DNA of 64,000 nt from Planctomycetota bacterium (GTDB taxonomy: Bacteria > Planctomycetota > MHYJ01 > JACQXL01 > JACQZI01): positions 78,133-142,132 of the forward strand of contig JACQZI010000008.1 in assembly GCA_016207825.1 (NCBI GenBank). The letters are read 5' to 3'. Below the pieces are notes generated by a model that had not been told where the DNA came from, searched no databases, and saw only the letters and a program-made list of their open reading frames with translations. The translations under genes and the position numbers were made by a program. Of this stretch, positions 9,597 to 18,084 are shown piece by piece (within the stretch, counting starts at the first letter, position 1; each line of letters starts with the position of its first letter).

Positions 9597-9711
9597 CCCC
9601 GACGTAATGTCGGGGACGAGGCTCCCGCCTATAATGGCGTCGCCCTTCGGGACGAACCTCGCCCGTATGGGCGGGATGTCCGCCTGTGGGCGACGCCCCG
9701 ATACATCGGGG
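9597..9711. repeat. Composite GC-rich palindrome cluster
   Basis: A run of nested palindromes downstream of the 9040 gene: CCCCGACGTAATGTCGGGG (9597-9615), an ACGAGGCTCCCGCC module, CGCCCGTATGGGCGGG (9660-9675) and CCCCGATACATCGGGG (9696-9711). The same modules in the same order recur at 27723-27760. The first hairpin could also end transcription of the 9040 gene, but no T-run follows. Confidence 0.7.
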
Positions 9712-9719
9712 CGGCTGTG

Positions 9720-10637
9720 GCTAATCGTTCAGGGTAATAGGGGATAGGGCTGTTAACCCATCCTTTATCCGAATAGGCGGTCAGGAGTATTCTTTAACCC
9801 ATATCTCTTTAATCATACCATGGCTGGTCGTAATGATTAATAGGGGTGGGGTAGGTTAACCATCCGGCTATTCCGTATCATTCCGCTATCCTAATCCATT
9901 CATCCATCCGGCCAGTATATTTCCTTTAACCAGCCCGGACTATTCTTTAGAGTGGGGTAGAGTTATTGCCCCACTAGGTGGTCATGTAGATATAGTCAAT
10001 AGGTCATAGTATTATTGTTCATTTTAGATAGTTATATCTCAGGCATGGGGTAGTTATATAGCTTATAGCGCATATAAATACAGACGGATGGATATATAGA
10101 TAGTGCCGTAATGGCATAATTATACATTCTATAGGACAAATAATATATGCGGTTTTGGCAATATATATAAGCATACATGGCATAAATATGGTGAGCAGGG
10201 GGCATAATGGCATAGAGGGGGGGAGAGGGGGGCCATGCCCCCCTATGGTAGTATATATAGTAGCCTGGTTTTAGGCGTTATACTACCTATTGTGGTCGTA
10301 AGAATGGATATCCGGCGGGAAATGGAGGCGGGAGAGGTGGAAGACAGAGGCGCATCTCGCGTCCCTATGGGACCCCGGGTTGAGGGTAAGGAGAAGGTTA
10401 AGCAGGGATATTCTATAGGGGATTAATTATTATGGATAGAGTGAATAAGTGGCAGAGAAGGTGGCCGATAAGGAAATAGGATGGGGTGGTAGATGGCAGG
10501 GGAGAGTGATTAAACGACTAAGGGTTTAATGGTTTAAGTGCTAATATCTTTATATGGTTAATTTATTATCCGATAATAGTTGCAGGAGGTATTGGGAGAG
10601 ATTAAAATACAGCCACAGATTCACTGATTAATAAAAC
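9720..10637. other. Long intergenic island, low complexity, with a G6/C6 palindrome
   Basis: About 0.9 kb without a credible gene. From about 9960 it is rich in TATA, TAGATA and GGTAG words. A GGGGGGCCATGCCCCCC palindrome lies at 10227-10243, followed by CTATGGTAG. A second island at 46120-46860 carries almost the same motif (GGGGGGACATACCCCC then TATGTAG). Short open frames here have no ribosome-binding site and look random. The last bases (10612-10637) carry a CCACAGATTCACTGATTAA word element. Confidence 0.6.
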
Positions 10638-12053
10638 ATGAAACTAATTGTTCATTGCTCATTGCCGCCCATATGGGCGAACCTCGCCTTTGGCGGGTTC
10701 ATTGCATCAATATTGGTGTTTGCCGGCTGTGAGGGGGCGAGCCGGGAAGAAGTTATTGCCGGGGGAAGCGGCACTCCCAAGCCGCCTTCCAACCTCAGAA
10801 CCACTGCCATTCTTCCCACCCAGATAAGCCTTGCCTGGGATGATAATTCCACCAATGAAACCGGATTCAAATTAGAGCGTAAAAAGTCGACAGAAGAAGC
10901 GTATTCCCTGATTAAAACCCTTCCGGAAAATACGCTTGCCGGTTCTGATACAGGGCTTTTACCTGCGGCTTTGTATTCTTACCGCGTTAAAGCGTATAAT
11001 AGCGCTGGAGACAGTGCTGCTTCCGCTGAAATACCGGTGCTTACACCGTGGCAGATTGATTCGATTGATACGGTTAATTCCACAGGCAGATACAGTTCTA
11101 TCGCGCTTGATTCTGTTAATGACATACATATTAGTTATTTTAACGAGACGTTAGGCGACTTGAAATACGCCACTAATTCAAGCGGTGTCTGGAGTGCTAT
11201 TACGCTTGAAGGGATTAATACGGTCGGTTCATTTACCTCCATCGCGGTCGATGAGAATAATAAGACGCATATCAGCTACCGCAATGCCGATGCCGGAACC
11301 CTTAAATACGCCACCAATGCCACTAACGCATGGATTACTTCGGTAATTGATAACAGCGCGGATGTGGGTGAATATACCTCTATCGCTACGGATGCCAACA
11401 GCAAGGTGTATATAAGTTATTACGATATTACCCATACCTCGCTTATGTATGCGACCAACGTTTCCGGCACATGGGTAACCGCCACCATTGATAATAGCGG
11501 CGATGTCGGCAAATACACTTCTATCGCGGTTGATTCGGTTTTCGGAGTTCACATCAGCTATTTTGATGAGACCAATACCGCGCTCAAGTATGCCTATAAC
11601 GTAACAGGCACATGGAATACGGTTTTTGTAACGGACGCCGCTGAACCGGTTAACGAGGGCAGCTATACTTCCATAGGCGTAACTTCTGCCGGTAAGATTT
11701 TTATCAGTTATTTTGATGATACCAATAATTCACTCAAGTGCGCCACCAATAAGTTAGGCAATTGGGATGTTTTTACCATCGATTCAAACGTTGATGCGGG
11801 TGGATATAATTCGCTAAAGTTAAGTGAAGATGGTATTGCTTATATTGCCTATTATGATATGACAAATCTTGATTTGCGCTATGCTACTTTTTATATCACT
11901 TCAGAATTTGTCAACATCACCACGTATCCTGCGGTGGATAGCTCCGGGGATGTCGGGCAGTATTGTTCCATAGCGATAGACTCGGATAAAGGGATTTATA
12001 TCAGCTATTACGACCTGACCAATGGCGACCTCAAATGCGCCATCGGGAGATAA
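10638..12053 (+). CDS. Lipoprotein with fibronectin type III domain and seven-bladed beta-propeller
   Basis: A 471 aa protein. The signal peptide ends in LVFAGC, a lipobox-like site, with Cys31 as the likely lipidated residue. Residues about 47-140 read as a fibronectin type III domain (SNLRTTAILPTQISLAWDD through YSYRVKAYNSAG). The rest is seven copies of a motif of the type GxYTSIAxDSxxxxHISYYDxTxxxLKYATN, each about 45-50 residues, which would make one seven-bladed propeller. It is likely displayed on the cell surface for binding carbohydrate or protein. The signal peptide coding region contains the palindrome CGCCCATATGGGCG (10666-10679) and CGAACCTCGCC words shared with intergenic repeats, so part of the leader seems repeat-derived. 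No sigma-54 promoter is seen upstream. The ligand is unknown. Confidence 0.8.
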   Translation: MKLIVHCSLPPIWANLAFGGFIASILVFAGCEGASREEVIAGGSGTPKPPSNLRTTAILPTQISLAWDDNSTNETGFKLERKKSTEEAYSLIKTLPENTLAGSDTGLLPAALYSYRVKAYNSAGDSAASAEIPVLTPWQIDSIDTVNSTGRYSSIALDSVNDIHISYFNETLGDLKYATNSSGVWSAITLEGINTVGSFTSIAVDENNKTHISYRNADAGTLKYATNATNAWITSVIDNSADVGEYTSIATDANSKVYISYYDITHTSLMYATNVSGTWVTATIDNSGDVGKYTSIAVDSVFGVHISYFDETNTALKYAYNVTGTWNTVFVTDAAEPVNEGSYTSIGVTSAGKIFISYFDDTNNSLKCATNKLGNWDVFTIDSNVDAGGYNSLKLSEDGIAYIAYYDMTNLDLRYATFYITSEFVNITTYPAVDSSGDVGQYCSIAIDSDKGIYISYYDLTNGDLKCAIGR

Positions 12054-12069
12054 CCTCAAAGGCGAATGC

Positions 12070-12165
12070 TAACACGAATCCCACGAATGGAACGAATCTC
12101 ACAAATAATTCGTTTTATTCGCCATATTCGTGTTATTCGTGTTCTCTTCTTTGCGACTCTGTGGC
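12070..12165. repeat. Imperfect hairpin of iterated ACGAAT / ATTCGT words
   Basis: The convergent gap after the propeller lipoprotein holds repeated ACGAAT words (AACACGAATCCCACGAAT, AACGAATCTCAC), followed by their complements (TATTCGTGTTATTCGTGTT) and then TTTGCGACTCTGTGGCAAA. It can fold into a large imperfect hairpin and may stop transcription from both sides. Confidence 0.65.
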
Positions 12166-12176
12166 AAATTAAGGTG

Positions 12177-13811
12177 TCAATCCTTCAGCAATAGTTTCAC
12201 CACTTCATCCTGGAACTTCCGCGCATTGGAGAGGTCGGAGAAGTTGTTTATTATTATGGAGAAGGCATAGTTTTTGTGGTTAGTGATATAACCTGAAAGG
12301 GCGGAGACTCCGCTGATATAACCGGTTTTTGCCCAGACGGTTTTGGCCAGCCCTTTGCCGTTAATGCGGTTTTTCAGGCTTCCGTCATCCCCGTTGGCGG
12401 GGAGTGTTTCTATGAAATCTTTACCGTATTTCTGGCTGGCAATATAGCGCAGGAGTTTTACCATCGCGTCCGGCGTGATTTTATTGCCTCTTGATAATCC
12501 GGAACCGTCCACCTGTTCGTAGGTTTTCGTGCTTGTTACGATTTTCTGCCCCAGAAGGAATTTTTCTATCTGTGCCGCGCCGCCTTTAAATGAGCCGGAG
12601 CTTCTGAAATAAGAGCCGAGTGTTTTCAGTATCTGTTCGGCGTAAAAATTTTGGCTGTTTTTATTGGTGACCGTTATGGTGGTTAATAAATCCGTCTTGG
12701 ATGATGCCAACTCTGTCAGGTGATCTGATTTCCGGTTATAGGTTTTATCCGTTAACTTGATTTCGCCAAGGACAGGGATGGATTTTTTACGGGAAAAAGT
12801 TTCCTTTAAGACCGTCCCGAAATAAAGCGGCGGGTTTTCTATGGTGATTGATTCCTTATACGGCTCGGCATGGATATAAAATCTACCGCTGATAACGATG
12901 GTGTTTGTACTTTCTTTCCGGCGCAGACTGACTGCGTGGTTGGAACTGCGCGTCGTTGAACTACAGTCATTAATTATTGTTACATAATCGGTATTTGGCT
13001 CAAGGCGGTAGGATACCTCATCTTTTTTATCATTATAATAAACCGTGATATCGATGCAGTTGTCGTTAAAGGAAACCCCGCCAACCGGTGCGCAATACCA
13101 GGCGGAAAGCTGGTTTTCCGGCCAGGAGCATACCAGGTATTCGCGGTCAAAGGCAGTGTCGTCAATGATGATATTTCCTTCTACCCGGTTGATTCCCAGT
13201 TTTTTCAGTATCTTTACCCATTCCTCAAAGACCGCCGTGGAATTGCCGTTATAGAACCTGCCGGAAATATTCGGGTTGCCGTTGCTTTTGACTATCAAGT
13301 TCCCTTTGAGCGCACCGTCTATAACCGGCCCCTGGCGGTAAAGGGTGGTTTCGTATTTAAAATCAGGACCTAAAAGGCATAAAGCCGCGCCGGTGGTAAA
13401 CACCTTAAGGTTAGAGGCCGGCATGAGTGGGGTGCCGGAGTTTTTATCACAGATTACCTTATTATCATTAAGCGAAACCGCCTTGATTCCTATTTTTGCC
13501 TTGGAGAGGTGGTATTTACTTACAAGGCGTGAAATCTTTTCCCCCATTTCGCGGCAGGCGGCGGCATCGATTGTTTCTTCAGGGTACGGAACGGGTTTTA
13601 ATTCAGGAGGGAGGTAATTATGGCTGTTTTGTATGCTGATGGGGTTAGCGGCAGAACTAGTATTGTTATCCCTTGCGGAAACCGTGATGAATACCAAAAG
13701 AGTGCATAGTAAGACCAGGAGAGGAATTATTTTTAGGATTGATGCCTGTCTGCCAAAGAGACTGGGTAAGGCCTTTTTTATTTCAGGAGCTTGGGTGATT
13801 TGGTTATACAT
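12177..13811 (-). CDS. dacB: D-alanyl-D-alanine carboxypeptidase/endopeptidase, PBP4 type (peptidase S13)
   Basis: A 544 aa penicillin-binding protein that trims or cleaves peptidoglycan cross-links. The catalytic SxxK motif is S133-N-L-K136 (MPASNLKVFTTGAAL). The DGSGLSRGNKI block carries the second motif, and AKTGYISGVSALSGY carries KTG. An N-terminal membrane segment (about 27-46) after a short cytoplasmic stretch anchors or exports it. Its start overlaps the end of gpsA by 34 bp, so the two are co-transcribed. A peptidoglycan enzyme fits a lineage with a wall; some Planctomycetota were long thought to lack one. Family assignment is secure; carboxypeptidase versus endopeptidase preference is not. 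Confidence 0.93.
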   Translation of the reverse strand: MYNQITQAPEIKKALPSLFGRQASILKIIPLLVLLCTLLVFITVSARDNNTSSAANPISIQNSHNYLPPELKPVPYPEETIDAAACREMGEKISRLVSKYHLSKAKIGIKAVSLNDNKVICDKNSGTPLMPASNLKVFTTGAALCLLGPDFKYETTLYRQGPVIDGALKGNLIVKSNGNPNISGRFYNGNSTAVFEEWVKILKKLGINRVEGNIIIDDTAFDREYLVCSWPENQLSAWYCAPVGGVSFNDNCIDITVYYNDKKDEVSYRLEPNTDYVTIINDCSSTTRSSNHAVSLRRKESTNTIVISGRFYIHAEPYKESITIENPPLYFGTVLKETFSRKKSIPVLGEIKLTDKTYNRKSDHLTELASSKTDLLTTITVTNKNSQNFYAEQILKTLGSYFRSSGSFKGGAAQIEKFLLGQKIVTSTKTYEQVDGSGLSRGNKITPDAMVKLLRYIASQKYGKDFIETLPANGDDGSLKNRINGKGLAKTVWAKTGYISGVSALSGYITNHKNYAFSIIINNFSDLSNARKFQDEVVKLLLKD

Positions 13812-14809
13812 AAGTCCTCGGTCTCGCTTTTCGCACGGCGTCCCATTAAATCGCGAACGGCCTGTTTCGGGTCTTTACGGCGGAACAGGATATTATAGAC
13901 TTCCTTTGTTATCGGCATTTCTATTTTGTATTGATTAGACAATTTTATCGCGGCCTTTGTCGTCCAGACGCCTTCCGCAACCATCTCCATGGAAGCCATG
14001 ATTTGCCTGAGTGTTTTGCCCTGCCCGAGTTGCATTCCGACCGCGCGGTTCCTGCCGTGGGGTGAGACACAGGTGGTGATGAGGTCGCCCAGCCCGGAAA
14101 GGCCGAAGAATGTGTTTTGATGCGCGCCCATGGCTTTGCCAAGCCGTGCGATTTCAGCCAGCCCGCGGGTTAAAAGAGCTGATTTGGTGTTGTCGCCCAG
14201 CTTCAGCCCGTCGCAGATGCCGGCGGCAATGGCGATGATATTCTTTATAGCGCCGCCCAGTTCCACTCCCGTAATATCCGAATGGGTATAAGGGCGGAAA
14301 TGGCTGTTCATAAATGCGGATTGCGCCATTTTTGCCAGTTCCATATTCTTAGAGGCAATGACCACGCTTGCCGGGAGGCCGCGGCTGACTTCTTCCGCGT
14401 GGCTGGGGCCGGAAAGGACAGCAATTTTATCCGTTCCCAATACTTCCGTTATTATCTCACTTGGGCGTTTAAGCGTTCCCATTTCCAACCCTTTGGCTAC
14501 GGAGACGATGGGGATGGTAGATTTTAGATTGTAGATTTTAGTTTTTAGTTTGGATAAAACCGAGCGCGAGTATTGGGTGGGAATAGCCATGACCACCAGG
14601 TTACAGGTTATAAGTTGTAAGTTAGAGGTTATTTTGATAGAAGAGGGGAGTTTGATGCCGGGGAGGAATTTCGTGTTTTCCCGTTTCTTTGCCATAAGGC
14701 GGGCGTAATCAGGGAAATTGCTCCAGAGCGTTACGTTATGCCCGTTCTTATCCAGGAGCAGAGCTATCGCCGTTCCCCAGCCGCCGTCGCCTAAAACTAA
14801 TATGTTCAT
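13778..14809 (-). CDS. gpsA: Glycerol-3-phosphate dehydrogenase [NAD(P)+]
   Basis: A 343 aa enzyme that reduces dihydroxyacetone phosphate to sn-glycerol 3-phosphate for phospholipid synthesis. The nucleotide-binding loop MNILVLGDGGWGTAIALLL and the block VSVAKGLEMGTLKRPSE are present, as are VLSGPSHAEEVSRG, GVELGGAIKNIIAIAAG and GLSGLGDLITTC. Two surface stretches are encoded by simple iterated words normally seen between genes here: SNLQLITCNL (about 14597-14632) and KTKIYNLKST (about 14519-14552). They look like in-frame repeat material tolerated by the enzyme. It overlaps dacB and lies 64 bp downstream of plsY, the enzyme that uses its product. Confidence 0.95.
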   Translation of the reverse strand: MNILVLGDGGWGTAIALLLDKNGHNVTLWSNFPDYARLMAKKRENTKFLPGIKLPSSIKITSNLQLITCNLVVMAIPTQYSRSVLSKLKTKIYNLKSTIPIVSVAKGLEMGTLKRPSEIITEVLGTDKIAVLSGPSHAEEVSRGLPASVVIASKNMELAKMAQSAFMNSHFRPYTHSDITGVELGGAIKNIIAIAAGICDGLKLGDNTKSALLTRGLAEIARLGKAMGAHQNTFFGLSGLGDLITTCVSPHGRNRAVGMQLGQGKTLRQIMASMEMVAEGVWTTKAAIKLSNQYKIEMPITKEVYNILFRRKDPKQAVRDLMGRRAKSETEDLCITKSPKLLK

Positions 14810-14810
14810 A

Positions 14811-14866
14811 ACAATAGTTCAATGGTTCAAATGTTCAACAGTTCAATAGTTTCCGCCTTTGGCGGA
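14811..14866. repeat. GTTCAA-word repeat with TCCGCCTTTGGCGGA palindrome
   Basis: Iterated words (TAGTTCAATGGTTCAAATG, TTCAACAGTTCAATAG) end in the palindrome TCCGCCTTTGGCGGA (14852-14866), filling the gap between plsY and gpsA. The same two ingredients in inverted orientation form the element at 8915-8985. No ribosome-binding site for gpsA is visible in it. Confidence 0.65.
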
Positions 14867-14873
14867 CAATAGG

Positions 14874-15596
14874 TTAAGGGTTTAATGTTTTATCGTCTTT
14901 TCGCCGTCTAAAGTTGACCTTAGGTTCTGTTCCAGCCATTAATCGTTTTATGTTAGGGATATGTTTGATAATAATCAATGCGACAATAAAACTTGTCGCA
15001 TATAAAATCGGAATATAATTATATCGGACTAAAGGAAGTCCGAGTATCGGTTGTTGAATTATTGTTTCTCCGAAAGTAAATAATAACCATAAATTAATAA
15101 GCAGAAGAAAAGATGATAATATTGATGCCAAGGAAATATATCTAAAAATGATAACCAATAATAGCCAAATACATAATGAAATTATTGTTAGAAATGGCAT
15201 AATAATGATGAAAAAGCCAAATGACGTTGCGATGCCTTTTCCTCCTTTGAATTTAAACCAGACAGGAAAGATATGCCCAAAAACAGATAAGAATCCGCAC
15301 TGTATGGAGACTTCAAATGATATTACGCCTTCAAAAAGAGAATACCTATCTCCGGCTAAGTGAAACATAATGAGAAATGCTAAAACAAAAGCACCTACTC
15401 CCTTAAAAGCATCTAATAGGAATGCTAAAATTCCGATTGGCCATCCCATAACACGAGCCACATTCGTTGCACCGATATTGCCGCTGCCGATGGTGCGGAT
15501 ATCAATTCCCTTAGCAAGCTTTACGATAATATAGCCGAACGGAATAGAGCCAATAAGATATCCGGCAAGAGCGCAAATTATGTGGTAGGTTTCCAT
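14874..15596 (-). CDS. plsY: Glycerol-3-phosphate acyltransferase
   Basis: A 240 aa polytopic membrane enzyme that transfers an acyl group from acyl-phosphate to glycerol 3-phosphate, the first step of phosphatidate synthesis. The motifs IGSIPFGYIIVKLAKG, GSGNIGATNVARVMG and FKGGKGIATSFG match the three conserved PlsY segments. Five or more hydrophobic helices are visible, and the C-terminus is basic. It is somewhat longer than typical PlsY (about 200 aa). It overlaps the gmhA stop (TAATG) and precedes gpsA, whose product is its substrate. Confidence 0.95.
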   Translation of the reverse strand: METYHIICALAGYLIGSIPFGYIIVKLAKGIDIRTIGSGNIGATNVARVMGWPIGILAFLLDAFKGVGAFVLAFLIMFHLAGDRYSLFEGVISFEVSIQCGFLSVFGHIFPVWFKFKGGKGIATSFGFFIIIMPFLTIISLCIWLLLVIIFRYISLASILSSFLLLINLWLLFTFGETIIQQPILGLPLVRYNYIPILYATSFIVALIIIKHIPNIKRLMAGTEPKVNFRRRKDDKTLNP

Positions 15597-16174
15597 TAGA
15601 ATGATGCTTCAATTAACCCGCAAATCACGTGCCCGACTGTGATATGGCATTCCTGTATGCGGGCAGTGGTGTTTGACGGTGCGCAGAAGGCGAAGTCAAC
15701 TATGTCTTTTAGTTTTCCCCCGTCTTGGCCGGTAAGCCCGATTGTTTTTACATGGAGCTTTTTGCATAATTTGACCGCTTCCAGCACGTTGGGGGAGTTC
15801 CCGCTGGTCGAGATGGCAATCGCGACGTCGCCTTTTTTTGCCAGCGCCTGTATCTGCCAGCTGAAAACAGAATCAAACCCGTAATCGTTGGCGATAGCGG
15901 TAATCAAGGAGGTGTTGGTGGTCAAGGCGATAGCCGGCAGGGGATGCCGCTTATCCTTAGTGAAGCGCCCGATTAATTCCGCGGCAATATGCTGTGAATC
16001 GGCGGCGCTACCGCCGTTACCGAATAGTATTATTTTATTCCCCCTTTTTAAGGCAGTAATTGTCAGTTCGGCAAGGCGAGTGATAAACGGCGCGCAATCT
16101 ACCAGCATGTAATTTGACTGGCAAGCTTCCAGCAGACTTTCCTTGGTAAGAGAGAGCAGATTATTTTTTCTCAT
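15596..16174 (-). CDS. gmhA: Sedoheptulose-7-phosphate isomerase (SIS domain)
   Basis: A 192 aa SIS-fold isomerase that converts sedoheptulose 7-phosphate to D-glycero-D-manno-heptose 7-phosphate, the first step of ADP-heptose synthesis. Landmarks are [57 protein letters not shown] and the C-terminal [16 protein letters not shown]. hldE, which performs the next steps, lies one gene upstream in the same operon, strongly supporting the assignment. It overlaps the unknown 16161 gene by 14 bp and plsY by 3 bp. Confidence 0.95.
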   Translation of the reverse strand: MRKNNLLSLTKESLLEACQSNYMLVDCAPFITRLAELTITALKRGNKIILFGNGGSAADSQHIAAELIGRFTKDKRHPLPAIALTTNTSLITAIANDYGFDSVFSWQIQALAKKGDVAIAISTSGNSPNVLEAVKLCKKLHVKTIGLTGQDGGKLKDIVDFAFCAPSNTTARIQECHITVGHVICGLIEASF

Positions 16175-16625
16175 CTTTTAACGCTTTCTCTAAATCGTCT
16201 TTTAGTTTTTTGGCTTTAATCATTGCCTGGATAAGCTGTTTTTCCTCTTCTTCAGGCAGGTTTTTGGGCCGGGTTTGGTAGGCCTTAATCAGGTTGTCTA
16301 TGATTTTCTGGGCATTTTGCTGGATAATGCGGGCAATATCCTCTTTTGAAGGCACACGGCTTTTAAGGCGGACGCGCGGGCCCGAATAGTAATCTAATGA
16401 TTCCATTTCCTCTGTTTCTTCCGGGTCGTTTTCCCACGGGGCTTCCTTGAATTGCTGCACGACCAGCCGCCCATCGTTTTTTACTAATTCAGTAAATTCT
16501 TCAAGAGTTGGCATATTCGGAGTGTTTTCGTCCCGCAGTGTTTCCCAGAGCTTCTTTACCGGGACAAAGAAATCCACGGCGGTTTCCAAATCAGCAATAA
16601 TCATATCAACGATAGTATGTTTCAT
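16161..16625 (-). CDS. Unknown small helical protein in the heptose operon
   Basis: A 154 aa soluble, highly charged protein with no family I recognise. The first 40 residues are mixed ([20 protein letters not shown]). A central acidic stretch ([16 protein letters not shown]) is followed by a long, probably coiled, helical C-terminus with many Lys and Glu (from about residue 88). It overlaps hldE by 4 bp (ATGA) and gmhA by 14 bp, so it is tightly coupled to heptose synthesis genes. That position is the only hint to its role. Confidence 0.75.
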   Translation of the reverse strand: MKHTIVDMIIADLETAVDFFVPVKKLWETLRDENTPNMPTLEEFTELVKNDGRLVVQQFKEAPWENDPEETEEMESLDYYSGPRVRLKSRVPSKEDIARIIQQNAQKIIDNLIKAYQTRPKNLPEEEEKQLIQAMIKAKKLKDDLEKALKDEKK

Positions 16626-18073
16626 GATAATTTTTGTATTATTTTTGTCGTAGAAATGCCCTTTTCCAGTGGAGCAAAGACGATTTTGCCGCCGGTTGAT
16701 TTTATTATGTCTTCTCCGACTACCTTTTTCCCTTTCCAGTCAATCCCTTTGACCAGGATATTCGGCTTGATGTTGCTTATAAGCTTGTATGGGGTGGGTT
16801 CGTCAAAGATTACGATATAATCAACCGATTCTAGGGAGGCGATTGAATGGCTCCTGAGTTCCTGGTTAAAAATAGGTCTGCCTTTGCCTTTAATCAAACG
16901 GACGGATTTATCGGAATTCAGCCCGACGACAAGAATATCACCCTGCGCGCGTGCGAAATTGAGCGATTTTATATGTCCTGGATGCAGAATATCGAAACAT
17001 CCATTGGTGAAAACAATGTGTTTATCTGGAAAAGCTTTGCGCATATTTATTATTTCATCCAAGGTTTTTATCTTTATTGCCGGCGGGGTGAATGTATGTT
17101 TTGAATAGTGTTCGATTATTTCATCCTTGGAAACGGTTGCCGTGCCCAATTTGCCGACAACCACTCCGGCCGCCAGGTTAGCCAAATGGATGGATTGGGC
17201 ATAATTTAATCCTGAAACGAGGCTGATACACAGTGTTGCCAGCACCGTATCGCCTGCGCCGGTAACGTCGTAAACGGATAATGATTTTGTACGGCCTTCA
17301 ATTTCCTGCCCTTTCCTCGAAAGCAAATAGATGCCGTGTTCACCGCGGGTGATTACCACGAATTCCAGATTCAGTGTGGTGATTAACTTTTTAGCCGCTT
17401 CTTTTAATGATTTAGCATCCTTTATTTCTATCCCGCTTGCCATTTCCGCTTCCAAGCGGTTGGGTGTAATCGCAGTGGAGCCTTTATATTTACTATAGTC
17501 TTTTCCCTTCGGTCCGATAAGCAGTTTTTTGTGGTGTTGTCTGCATAGCCTGCAGAGGAATTTCATCAGGGAATCGGTCAAAACTCCCTTACAGTAATCA
17601 GATGCAACGACCAAATCGGCGTTTTTAATATTAGCGCGGAGATGTTTAATAATTATTTGCTCGGTAGTTTTGGAAATAGGCTCGGCTTTTTCCGTATCGA
17701 CCCTTAGCACCTGCCTTTTATGGGTTGAATCGACAAAACGGTTTTTAACCGTGGTGACGCGGTGTTTTTCGGTAATGACGAGCCTCGTATTAATACCAAT
17801 TGCTTTCAGCTTATTTTTAAAAAGTTTCCCATTTTCATCATCGCCTACCGCTCCGAGGCAGATGACTTTTGCGCCAAGTGTGATGAGGTTATGGGCAACA
17901 TTGGCCGCTCCGCCGACATGCAGCTTTTCTGCTTGGAAATCCAGTATTTGAAAAGGGGCTTCGGGCGATATACGGCCGGCTTTGCCCCATGTATAGCGGT
18001 CAAGGATAAGGTCTCCGACCACTAAAACATAAGGACGCTTAAACCTGTTGATGACATCAATTAAAGTGTCCAC
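16622..18073 (-). CDS. hldE: Bifunctional heptose-7-phosphate kinase / heptose-1-phosphate adenylyltransferase
   Basis: A 483 aa fusion. The N-terminal PfkB-type kinase (about 1-320) shows LHVGGAANVAHNLITLGA and the catalytic VTGAGDTVLATL. The C-terminal nucleotidyltransferase (about 345-483) shows FTNGCFDILHPGHIKSL with the HxGH motif. Together they make ADP-heptose for lipopolysaccharide core or glycoprotein heptose. Translation starts at a GTG at 18073, preceded by AAGGTGA. It follows rpoC by 11 bp, so it may be read through from the RNA polymerase operon. A phosphatase (gmhB) acting between its two steps is not in the window. Confidence 0.95.
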   Translation of the reverse strand: MDTLIDVINRFKRPYVLVVGDLILDRYTWGKAGRISPEAPFQILDFQAEKLHVGGAANVAHNLITLGAKVICLGAVGDDENGKLFKNKLKAIGINTRLVITEKHRVTTVKNRFVDSTHKRQVLRVDTEKAEPISKTTEQIIIKHLRANIKNADLVVASDYCKGVLTDSLMKFLCRLCRQHHKKLLIGPKGKDYSKYKGSTAITPNRLEAEMASGIEIKDAKSLKEAAKKLITTLNLEFVVITRGEHGIYLLSRKGQEIEGRTKSLSVYDVTGAGDTVLATLCISLVSGLNYAQSIHLANLAAGVVVGKLGTATVSKDEIIEHYSKHTFTPPAIKIKTLDEIINMRKAFPDKHIVFTNGCFDILHPGHIKSLNFARAQGDILVVGLNSDKSVRLIKGKGRPIFNQELRSHSIASLESVDYIVIFDEPTPYKLISNIKPNILVKGIDWKGKKVVGEDIIKSTGGKIVFAPLEKGISTTKIIQKLS

Positions 18074-18084
18074 AGGAAATCACC

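Noticed and set aside
10019..10426. Short frames in the intergenic island
   Set aside because: They have odd composition, no start signals and no recognisable protein features; they arise from low-complexity DNA.
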